Of a DNA stretch of 7,034 nt, positions 1 to 6,989 are shown one piece after another. The notes beneath the pieces are model-generated. The model was not told where the DNA came from. It did not search any database and saw only the letters and a list, made by a program, of their open reading frames with translations. The position numbers and the translations under genes are program-made. This DNA comes from Victivallales bacterium (GTDB lineage Bacteria; Verrucomicrobiota; Lentisphaeria; Oligosphaerales; Oligosphaeraceae). The stretch lies in NCBI GenBank assembly GCA_017458805.1, contig JAFTAC010000332.1, positions 1 through 7,034 of the forward strand, written 5' to 3'. Position 1 is the first letter of the stretch. Each line of letters begins with the position of its first letter.

Positions 1-101
1 ACGGCGACGACGAGGGCGTCGTCGCTACCCCTAGATACACAGCGACGACGAGGGCGTCGTCGCTATCCCTAGATACACGGCGACGACGGGCCGTCGTCGT
101 T
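1..101. repeat. Tandem array of 38-bp hairpin units
   Basis: Two complete 38-bp units (4-41 and 42-79) are identical at 36 of 38 positions. A third, diverged partial unit runs from 80 to about 101. Each unit has a hairpin followed by a linker containing CTAGATACAC. Unit 1 pairs 4-12 with 17-25 and unit 2 pairs 41-50 with 55-64, both as GCGACGACG-type arms around an AGGG loop. Unit 3 pairs 81-88 with 92-99. Bases 1-3 (ACG) match the end of a preceding linker, so the array probably extends beyond the left edge. The third unit overlaps the stop codon of the large gene to its right. There is no T-run after any stem on either strand, so these are not typical intrinsic terminators, although they could stabilise the 3' end of the transcript. 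The linkers are near-identical rather than unique, so this is not a CRISPR array. Confidence 0.93.
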
Positions 102-3100
102 ACTCCCGTTTTGGTTCAAGGACAACGACTATGTAGTGCAGGAAGTTCTTGCCTGGCAGCGTCACACGAGTGCGCCCCTGTGCCGTTGCACACTTCAGGG
201 ACAATTTCCCCTTGAAATCAGGAGAGACAGCGTAAGCGTTGACAAAGATACCATCGAGTTCCATCTCCATGTCAACGGCATCCTTGAAGGCATCCTGGGG
301 TAGCTCTGCTGGCGGGACTTTCCCCGCGATGTCCCCACGGGTGCCACTGAGGTTGAGCCAGTGGCAGTAAAGTCGTCCATTTCTGCGGTCGCGATAGAAC
401 TCCACACGCTGCTCCTTGGGCACCGCACTACCCACGACAACAGGGAACGCCCCCTGATGGACAGCCGTAACCACGGCGGGGGCCCAGGCACTTAGCTGTG
501 CGTCATAGTTGAAATCGTAGCGTTGACCACGGAAGAATTGCTTCTCGCACTGCGCCTCGCCAAGCGGCAGGGCAGAGGTCCACACCTCGCCAGCCCCCAC
601 ACGATGCCGTGCCAGCCATACGTTGCCGTCGGGCAAGTGCGCAAGTGGCTCTGCCCCTTGCAGCTCAAATGGCACCATGCGCGGGGGCAACGGCAACCTT
701 TGTCCGAAAACCTCAGCCTCACCAACTTTCAGCTCCACAAACTCATTCAAGGTTTTCACACCTGTCAGCGCCACCAGAACCGAACTATTCCTCGGCTCAT
801 AGTCACTATCCACCTGCGCAAAGGTACCAGAGACAAGCAGGCGCCCCCCTGCCCTCACCCAATTCGCCAGCTCGGCCAGTTCCGCATCGGAAAGGATGTT
901 CACGTTGCCCAGCACAAGCACCTTATAGTGTGCCAGCTGCTCGGGGCGCGCCATATCCGCCTGCGTGATAAAGTCATGGGGCAGATGGCGGTCGCTGAGC
1001 GTCTCCGAAATGCCGACGGCCTCCATATAGGGCTGCCAACGTGTTCCGACAAAGCTGCGGGCATCTGGGCGATAGAGGACGGCGACATCCGCGACACTTT
1101 CGACATAGCGAGCATCCATGCGCTCCTTCCAGGCGAAAGCGGGGTGGGCAAGTTCCTGTCCAAACCAGCCACCATGTGCGGAGAATGCAGCTTGCATCCA
1201 GCCAAGCAGCCCTTCAAGACCTTTATCCTGCATTCCCCAGGAGTAGGTCAGCGCCCAGACAGGATGGCCGTAGGCACGCGAAAGCGAAAGCATGATTTTC
1301 CGCAGGGCCAGATAGTTGCGGTAGTTCACATAGAGGTTGATGGAGCAGGGTTCGCTGCCGAAGAAGTCGGTTGTCTGCGAGAACATGTCGGCACGGTAGC
1401 CAGTCCGTCCCCCGCCATCGCAAAGCTCCCTGTCAATATCATAGGCGGCAACCAGCGTGCCTGGACGCACCTTCGCAAGATACGCCCTCATATCGCAATA
1501 GAACTCTGCGTTGCAGCGGAGCTTCCACTCAACCCAGCGGGCGTGCAGAGGCGAAGCGTCATCGAAAGGCAGGGAAGTATCGCCAGGGAACGGAAGCACA
1601 CAGCCTGTATCCGCGAAGAACTTTCGGCGGCAGTGGATGCATGCGCACTGGTCGCGCCCCGTGAGAATGCATTCGTCAATCATCACGCCATCCGCATCCG
1701 TTGCAGCCACATAGTCGCCAATGCGTTGAAAAACCCAATTGCGCAGGGATGGGTTGTTGATGCAACCAATGCCCATGAAGTTCTGCATGGAAGCAACATG
1801 CTGCTGGAATCCGCCAGGGAATCGCGCAAAGTTCGCCAGCCCCTCGGCCATCAGGCTGCACGACGGTCCATCCACATGCCGTATGACCTTCAGACCATAC
1901 TCATGCACGATGCGATTGACTTTTTTCTGGTGTTCAATCAGTCCCTCGAAGGTCTTGTCGCCATAGCTGGCGTGCCAAAAGAGTCCCTGCTCATTCACGG
2001 CATTGAAGCCCTTGGCCCGCAACTCCTCCAGACGCTGCCGCAGAAACGCCTCGTCGGTGAAAGCGAAGCCGCTTTCCGCGTTGCCAAACGACAAGCTGGT
2101 GAGGCAGAGATTCCACGCCCATGCCACGCTGTCATCCGTCTTTGAAAGCGGTGGTACTGTCAAGGGCTTCGGTGTCACGCCCTTGCTGAGAGTGGCCTTC
2201 GTGAGGCGCAGAGGCGGCGTCAGCTCGGTACCAAGCACCGCACACTGCTTCACGGCTCCAGGCGCAGGCGAATCTGGTGCCCAGACATCGCTTCTGTAGC
2301 CGAAGGCCGCCAGGCCAGGCATGCGCCAGAAACCGCGTCGGATGCAGAAATCCTCCTCCTGCGAGGCGGCATTGCGCCAGATGAGCTGGTTCAACGACCA
2401 GTTGCGCCCGCGCATGGTAAGCATCGCTTCCCGCATGGGTTCCGCTAGATAGTGGGAGACGAAAAGCTGGCGGTACTCACCTGCCTCCAGCGTGATGTTT
2501 TCCGCAACAAGCTCGTCATTGAGCAGGATTGAATAGGGGCCTTGTGGCTGTTCGGAGTGTCCCACTGTCAATTGCAGCTGGTAAACGCCTGGGAGTGCGG
2601 GGATGGCGAAGCGGGCTTCCGCCTCTCCTTGCGCCGCCACGCCCGCCGACACAGGGAAAAGCCCCTGCTGTGCATAGCTGCGCACATTGTCAGGGCAGCT
2701 CACCCACCCAGCCTGAAGGTACGGCAGATAGTGTACGCCATCCACGCTCTGGAAGGGCATGCATCCCCAAAGTGCGTTCCTGTTCGGTGCAGGCAACGTG
2801 GCATTCCGCCGTGCAACAGCCTCCTGCGGACCAAAGAAAAGCCGCAGACCTGGATTGCCGATGAAGGGACCGACATAGTAGGAGGCCGCCGTGTTGTAAT
2901 GGCGGAATGCAAAGTCATTGTCGCCCACGCTGATGCGTATCTTCGCCGCATAGCGTTCGGCTCTGGGTCGCTTGGTGATATAAAAGCGTACCTCGTTCCC
3001 GACCTTGTTCACATGCGTGACAATGCCGATGGGATTTCCTGCGTAAGGCACTCTGCTGTACCAATCGCCCGAGCCATACGGGTTGAAATCGAGATTCAGG

Positions 3101-4008
3101 CGCAAATCGCCCTTCTCCAGATGCAGATAGCGTATCTCCTTCTGGGAGAAGACTGCGCCGTTTTCCGCAATGTCAGCAAGCTTCAGGACACCGCTGTGCT
3201 TTTGGAAGCCGCCAGCGCTGCCGCTGCGCGTCTCCCATGCGGCCCCGTCCAGCAGGTCAACTGAAATGCCGAAGCTGTACCACTCGTAGTTGTTCGGGAA
3301 GTCCTGCTTGTAGGCGATGCGCATGGAGAGTTCTACGGCTCCATATTCATCGAAAGCCAGCTCACGACGGAAGTCTGCCACTGGATGATGCACAAGAAAG
3401 TTAGCGGCGGTAGTCGCACCCGCTTCGTCGCGGTCGCATTTCAGCTCGCCCTCCAGTGCCGACATGGGGCCGAGGCCAACCATTTCATCGCCATAAATGA
3501 GCGGCTTCCCGTTCCAGAGCAGATGCAGCTCAGAGCCTGGCACAATCGACAAGGCTCCTTTTTCGGGCAGCGGTGCGTGCTGCATCGCAGAGGGGCCTTC
3601 GGGTACCATCAACAACTCTGGATGAAGCAGGGTTGTGGTTCTGTCAGCCTGCACCATCAAAGAAGACTTCGCTTTCAAAAGGCCTACCAGGCTCAGCTCC
3701 ACAAGCTGCGCGCTCGCACCTTCCAATATGCCTCCCTCCTGCCAACGCCCAGCTGTGCGAAGACGCGACACGCCATCCGCATCCAGACGCGGCAGCGGTG
3801 TACCGTTGAGCAGAAAGCGCAGACGCCCTGCGTCTTCAATTGAAAAGCGCAATGCTGGCTGATAGCCGAAGAGCTCTGGGCAGGCTGGAAGGTTTATGGT
3901 GATTTGATTTCCAGAGAGATTCGGTGTGCCCAGTTGAATACGCTCATTCGGCTCCACCCCCCAAATAGTAATGGCGAGCAAAAACAGTGACAGACACAAG
4001 GATTTCAT
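100..4008 (-). CDS. Secreted GH42-like (beta-galactosidase-type) barrel protein with large N-terminal extension
   Basis: This encodes a 1302-residue exported protein. The N-terminus is a signal peptide (MK, then a hydrophobic stretch LCLSLFLLAITIW; no lipobox), so it acts outside the cytoplasm. Residues about 25-400 are beta-rich and unrecognised. Residues about 435-545 look like a carbohydrate-binding beta-sandwich. About 625-960 form a (beta/alpha)8 barrel and about 970-1085 resemble the beta-galactosidase trimerisation (GATase-like) domain. About 1190-1302 are a terminal beta domain. The barrel carries D778-E779 followed by C788, C790 and C793. That Glu-to-Cys spacing (9, 11, 14) is what I recall from GH42 acid/base Glu141 and zinc ligands Cys150/152/155 of Thermus A4 beta-galactosidase. 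C749, in a C-I-N-N-P motif, fits the fourth zinc ligand. Asp replaces the usual Asn before the acid/base. The presumed seventh strand (917-924, V-W-A-L-T-Y-S-W) has no Glu, so a normal retaining nucleophile was not found. GH42 enzymes are usually 650-700 residues, so roughly 600 extra residues sit in front. ATG at 4008 was chosen over an in-frame TTG at 4014 because the signal peptide then begins MKS; neither start has a clear Shine-Dalgarno. Fold assignment is firm, substrate unknown. Confidence 0.9.
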   Translation of the reverse strand: MKSLCLSLFLLAITIWGVEPNERIQLGTPNLSGNQITINLPACPELFGYQPALRFSIEDAGRLRFLLNGTPLPRLDADGVSRLRTAGRWQEGGILEGASAQLVELSLVGLLKAKSSLMVQADRTTTLLHPELLMVPEGPSAMQHAPLPEKGALSIVPGSELHLLWNGKPLIYGDEMVGLGPMSALEGELKCDRDEAGATTAANFLVHHPVADFRRELAFDEYGAVELSMRIAYKQDFPNNYEWYSFGISVDLLDGAAWETRSGSAGGFQKHSGVLKLADIAENGAVFSQKEIRYLHLEKGDLRLNLDFNPYGSGDWYSRVPYAGNPIGIVTHVNKVGNEVRFYITKRPRAERYAAKIRISVGDNDFAFRHYNTAASYYVGPFIGNPGLRLFFGPQEAVARRNATLPAPNRNALWGCMPFQSVDGVHYLPYLQAGWVSCPDNVRSYAQQGLFPVSAGVAAQGEAEARFAIPALPGVYQLQLTVGHSEQPQGPYSILLNDELVAENITLEAGEYRQLFVSHYLAEPMREAMLTMRGRNWSLNQLIWRNAASQEEDFCIRRGFWRMPGLAAFGYRSDVWAPDSPAPGAVKQCAVLGTELTPPLRLTKATLSKGVTPKPLTVPPLSKTDDSVAWAWNLCLTSLSFGNAESGFAFTDEAFLRQRLEELRAKGFNAVNEQGLFWHASYGDKTFEGLIEHQKKVNRIVHEYGLKVIRHVDGPSCSLMAEGLANFARFPGGFQQHVASMQNFMGIGCINNPSLRNWVFQRIGDYVAATDADGVMIDECILTGRDQCACIHCRRKFFADTGCVLPFPGDTSLPFDDASPLHARWVEWKLRCNAEFYCDMRAYLAKVRPGTLVAAYDIDRELCDGGGRTGYRADMFSQTTDFFGSEPCSINLYVNYRNYLALRKIMLSLSRAYGHPVWALTYSWGMQDKGLEGLLGWMQAAFSAHGGWFGQELAHPAFAWKERMDARYVESVADVAVLYRPDARSFVGTRWQPYMEAVGISETLSDRHLPHDFITQADMARPEQLAHYKVLVLGNVNILSDAELAELANWVRAGGRLLVSGTFAQVDSDYEPRNSSVLVALTGVKTLNEFVELKVGEAEVFGQRLPLPPRMVPFELQGAEPLAHLPDGNVWLARHRVGAGEVWTSALPLGEAQCEKQFFRGQRYDFNYDAQLSAWAPAVVTAVHQGAFPVVVGSAVPKEQRVEFYRDRRNGRLYCHWLNLSGTRGDIAGKVPPAELPQDAFKDAVDMEMELDGIFVNAYAVSPDFKGKLSLKCATAQGRTRVTLPGKNFLHYIVVVLEPKRE

Positions 4009-4043
4009 AGGCAATGGCTTGCGATGACTATAAGTACTATGAC

Positions 4044-4064
4044 GCCAGGGCCATAGGCCCTGGC
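4044..4064. repeat. Perfect 9-bp hairpin between the two genes
   Basis: GCCAGGGCC (4044-4052) and its exact reverse complement GGCCCTGGC (4056-4064) are separated by a 3-base loop (ATA). The hairpin lies in the 72-bp spacer between the upstream gene's stop and the downstream gene's ATG. No T-run follows the stem on the minus strand (the next bases are GTCATAG), so a classical terminator is not supported and read-through into the downstream gene is likely. The stem could protect the 3' end of the upstream message or set the relative expression of the two genes. Confidence 0.9.
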
Positions 4065-4084
4065 TACGTGCCGGCCCTGGCTAC
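4056..4084. repeat. 12-bp direct repeat overlapping a stop codon
   Basis: GGCCCTGGCTAC occurs at 4056-4067 and again, exactly, at 4073-4084, a 17-bp period. On the minus strand each copy reads GTAGCCAGGGCC. The right-hand copy contains the TAG stop codon (4081-4083) of the 960-residue gene. Because 4044-4052 is the inverse of both copies, it can pair with 4056-4064 (3-base loop) or with 4073-4081 (20-base loop), giving two mutually exclusive hairpins. Confidence 0.88.
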
Positions 4085-6963
4085 GGGAGTGGCTTATAGA
4101 AGAGCTTGGTGCCCCAAACACCAGTGCCGAATGCACCGATGATATGGGGGGCGGCAAAACCATCCAGATTGGTGGGCATTGCATCGTTGGGAGCAGCGGG
4201 CTTCACACGCCACGTAACGTCCGTGATGAGGGAGCTCTTGCCGTCGATACGCAGGTCAACGAGAAGTCCGCATGGGAGTGCACCTAGATCCTCCGCCTTG
4301 ATGAGGATGGTGTTCTCGCCTGCCTTAAGCTTGCCTTTCAGGTCATACTGCCCCATGATGTTCCATGCCTCGGTCTTGCCAAGCAGCTCGCCGTTGAGAT
4401 AGACAGAGGCCACGTCGTCGGCGCCGACAAGCAGCATGGCGGGCTTCGTCACATCCTCCACAGTGAAGGTGCGGGCAGCCCAAATGGCGGAGGATACCAC
4501 GTTTGCCCCCTCTTTGCTCCAAATCCAGAAGGCGTTCCCATTGTAAGCCGTCCTTGTAGCGTACTTGTTAATCTCCTTCTGGATTTCAACGTCAATCGGG
4601 CGACCACCATCGACCTTCTCAAGCTCCGCGTTCACGGCGGGCAATTCATAGCCAGGCGGCGGCAGGGGGGCTGCACCGAACATCATCACCTCAAGCGGGG
4701 CTAGCTCCAGCTTCAAGGTTCCATTAGCAGGGCGCAACGTCGCACCGCTCTGATAGACCGTCAAGCTGTCACCCTGGATGCCCTGCAACGTGCAGCTTGC
4801 GCTGCCATCGGTGAGGTTCATCACGGCGTAGTAGGTACTGCCGCCGCATGTCAGCGGAACGACGCGCACGTCCTTGTTGCCGCAATCGAGGTCGGGCTGC
4901 TGGGTGCCATGGAGGAAAAGCCCAGAGAGCTGATGCAGCTCGCTGGTCGTCGCATGGATGGCGTCGTAGAAGGTCGTGGAAACGGCGTATTGGGTGCCCC
5001 AGAGACCATAGCCCGTGCAGCCGTTGAGCATGGTGTCATACGCCATGAAGCGCATCTGGAGAGTATTGGGATAGACCTGCTTGTCAAGTGGCGTGCCGCG
5101 CTTCAGGCCAGCCCATGCGAAGCCCTGCAGGGCCATCCAGGTTGGCTTGCGCCAGAAGGTGATGTCGCACATGCGGGAGGTGTATTTGCCGACACTGGTG
5201 ATGCCCTTGTCATCCAGGCCCGAATGGGCGTTCGGGGAGGGAATCGGGTAGATATCGACGCCGTAGATGTCGCACGCTTCGCCGTATGGTATCAAGTCTT
5301 CCACCTCGTTGCGCGGGGCGGCGTTGATCCAGGTGGGGTGGTAGGGGTCGAAATCCTTGTAGATTTCCTGGGAGGCAGCCAGCGGGATGTGGGACTTGCC
5401 GCCCCAGAGCGGCTCGTCAATCATAAAATAGCCGAAGAAGGCGGGATGGTTGCGCACTTCAGGCGGGAAGAGGACCTCCAGCCGTTTGCGGAAGGCCTGA
5501 AGCTCGGACTCGGCCACCGAAGGCGAGGACTTGCCATAGAGAATCACTTTGATGCCGTAGCGGTTGAACATGTCCATCGTCTCAAGCAGCGAAGACACGT
5601 CCTTGTAGCCGAAGAGAATCGTGCTGTTGATGCCCTTTCTTGCGCTGTAATAGACCGCCGCCTCGTTCTTGTAGAAGTTCATCGACCACTGTGTGACGGG
5701 GAAGAAGGGCTTGCCGTTGATGGTGAAATAGCGGTTGGGAGTGCAAAGCACCTCCATCGGAGCCTTCTGCACCTTGGCAATCTGCTTAGTGAAGGTCTTC
5801 AGAATCGTGCCAGCCGCATCCTGTACGCTGCATATCAATTCGTATTTGCCGACACGGAGGTTCTGGGCGGGGATGGTGAAGCTGCCCTTGCCGTCTGTGG
5901 AAAGGTCGATACCACGCACTGTGGCCCAAGAGGTTGGGACATTCCTGAAGGTAAGCTCCGCCTTGGCGGCGGGGGATGTCGCCAGCACCTGCCCGCGAAT
6001 GACGCCTGCGTCACGGCTTGCGTAGATGATGTCGCGGTAGCAGGGCTCGTCCAGCACCATGCGCCAGCTATCCTTCGGGTCGGGGACGTACTCGCCGAAC
6101 TTGACATCGTAGAACTTCACGCGGCCCTTCGTATTTGCGTTGAAGGTGACGTTGATTTTGGTGAAAGTCGCATTGGCCGGGATGCTGATCTTCTGCATTT
6201 TGGGCATGGGCACATTGCGCACGTCGTTGAAAAAGTAACCGCCTCCCACGCCGCGAGGTGTCACCTGGACGGTCATCTCGTGGAAGGGGTAGTCGTTGCC
6301 TGTCTCCCCTACGCCTTCGGCCATGTAGGTCAGCATATAGACCTTGCCAGGCATAACTGGGAGCCCGATGAGCATCGCAGGCTTGCCCATCGTGGCAACT
6401 GCGCCATTGTCAATAAGCTCCACCTGGTTTTCCAAATCCCAATAGCCCCCCAAAGCGGGGCGCACACGCGCTGGCCTCACGACAAGCTCCTTGACGCTCA
6501 GCGCCACCCCCGACTGGCTAATGAACGCCATATAGGTGGAAGTCGCGCCTTCGGGGACAATGAAGCTGAAGCGCCTGTCCTGCCACTCCTTGCCAACGCT
6601 GAACTTCTTTGTCTCCACACCATACCACTTCATCTTGCCCGCTTCCATGGTGGTGCTTTCGACATACACCTGCGCCGAGGTGCCCTCAGCCGCCTTGAGC
6701 TTGCAGGAGAAAATGTACTGAGTGGCAGGCTTCAGATACATCAGCATCTGGCGCACCATCAAAACAGTCTTGCCCTCTGCATTGGACATGGTGGCAATGC
6801 CGTCCTCAAAGGTATAGGTCGCCCCTTGCGTCCGCAACGCCCACCCCTTCGGGAGCCCCTTGGCGTCCAAGTCCTTGAAGTCGCTGTTTGGAATCACGCT
6901 CTCTTCTTGCGAATAGCAAAACAGGGCAATGGCGAAGGCAAAGAAAAATAGCAGTTTTTTCAT
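4081..6963 (-). CDS. Secreted multi-domain clan GH-A-like barrel protein with CBM4/9-like and rhamnosidase-type sugar-binding domains
   Basis: This encodes a 960-residue exported protein. The signal peptide is MKK plus a Phe/Leu/Ala-rich core ending near CYSQ; the Cys is not in a good lipobox, so a soluble secreted or periplasmic protein is more likely than a lipoprotein. Residues about 22-165 resemble CBM4/9 (N-S-D-F near the start, then G-L-P-K-G-W). About 170-305 are a second similar beta-sandwich and about 308-405 an Ig-like domain. About 407-680 form a barrel with F-M-I-D-E-P; E517 is the likely acid/base. D-I-Y-G-V-D-I-Y-P follows on a later strand. At the presumed seventh strand (M-A-L-Q-G-F-A-W) the expected nucleophile position holds Q613. 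About 690-765 are a beta domain, then a proline-rich linker (P-L-P-P-P-G). About 795-920 (F-W-I-W, A-D-D, Y-L-N-G, G-E-N, D-V-T-W-R-V) resemble the galactose-binding-like domain of alpha-L-rhamnosidases, here at the C-terminus. The start is supported by AAGGA seven bases upstream. It is the first gene of a likely two-gene unit. The barrel and binding domains are clear; family number, substrate and catalytic activity are not. Confidence 0.9.
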   Translation of the reverse strand: MKKLLFFFAFAIALFCYSQEESVIPNSDFKDLDAKGLPKGWALRTQGATYTFEDGIATMSNAEGKTVLMVRQMLMYLKPATQYIFSCKLKAAEGTSAQVYVESTTMEAGKMKWYGVETKKFSVGKEWQDRRFSFIVPEGATSTYMAFISQSGVALSVKELVVRPARVRPALGGYWDLENQVELIDNGAVATMGKPAMLIGLPVMPGKVYMLTYMAEGVGETGNDYPFHEMTVQVTPRGVGGGYFFNDVRNVPMPKMQKISIPANATFTKINVTFNANTKGRVKFYDVKFGEYVPDPKDSWRMVLDEPCYRDIIYASRDAGVIRGQVLATSPAAKAELTFRNVPTSWATVRGIDLSTDGKGSFTIPAQNLRVGKYELICSVQDAAGTILKTFTKQIAKVQKAPMEVLCTPNRYFTINGKPFFPVTQWSMNFYKNEAAVYYSARKGINSTILFGYKDVSSLLETMDMFNRYGIKVILYGKSSPSVAESELQAFRKRLEVLFPPEVRNHPAFFGYFMIDEPLWGGKSHIPLAASQEIYKDFDPYHPTWINAAPRNEVEDLIPYGEACDIYGVDIYPIPSPNAHSGLDDKGITSVGKYTSRMCDITFWRKPTWMALQGFAWAGLKRGTPLDKQVYPNTLQMRFMAYDTMLNGCTGYGLWGTQYAVSTTFYDAIHATTSELHQLSGLFLHGTQQPDLDCGNKDVRVVPLTCGGSTYYAVMNLTDGSASCTLQGIQGDSLTVYQSGATLRPANGTLKLELAPLEVMMFGAAPLPPPGYELPAVNAELEKVDGGRPIDVEIQKEINKYATRTAYNGNAFWIWSKEGANVVSSAIWAARTFTVEDVTKPAMLLVGADDVASVYLNGELLGKTEAWNIMGQYDLKGKLKAGENTILIKAEDLGALPCGLLVDLRIDGKSSLITDVTWRVKPAAPNDAMPTNLDGFAAPHIIGAFGTGVWGTKLFYKPLP

Positions 6964-6970
6964 GAGTGGT

Positions 6971-6975
6971 TCCTT
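6971..6975 (-). promoter_or_regulatory. Shine-Dalgarno sequence of the 960-residue gene
   Basis: The minus strand reads AAGGA, preceded by further As (a seven-base A-run overlaps its first two bases), and lies seven bases before the ATG at 6963. This spacing and sequence fix the start codon well. The downstream gene has no comparable site. Confidence 0.8.
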
Positions 6976-6989
6976 TTTTTATTGAATAC

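Noticed and set aside
1..101. CRISPR array
   Set aside because: The units repeat in full, including the linker; there are no unique spacers and no cas genes.
1..101. Rho-independent terminator after the 1302-residue gene
   Set aside because: The stems are strong, but no T-run follows any of them in the transcribed direction.
523..2145. 540-codon open frame on the plus strand opposite the GH42-like gene
   Set aside because: It lies fully inside a well-supported gene with recognisable domains. The predicted protein is rich in His/Arg/Cys with no domain pattern, as expected of an antisense shadow in GC-rich DNA.
4012..4014. TTG start for the 1302-residue gene
   Set aside because: It adds only two residues, has no ribosome-binding site, and the ATG two codons later gives a standard MKS signal-peptide start.
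4027..4032. TATAGT as a -10 promoter box in the intergenic spacer
   Set aside because: It lies only about 18 bases before the ATG and has no -35-like partner at suitable spacing; the match could be chance.
4653..4672. G-rich run as a phase-variation tract
   Set aside because: It contains only six consecutive Gs and encodes a plausible proline-rich linker between domains.
4909..6951. 680-codon open frame on the plus strand opposite the 960-residue gene
   Set aside because: It is long, but its His/Val/Gly/Ala-rich protein shows no recognisable domain, and the opposite strand has a signal peptide, a ribosome-binding site and clear domains.
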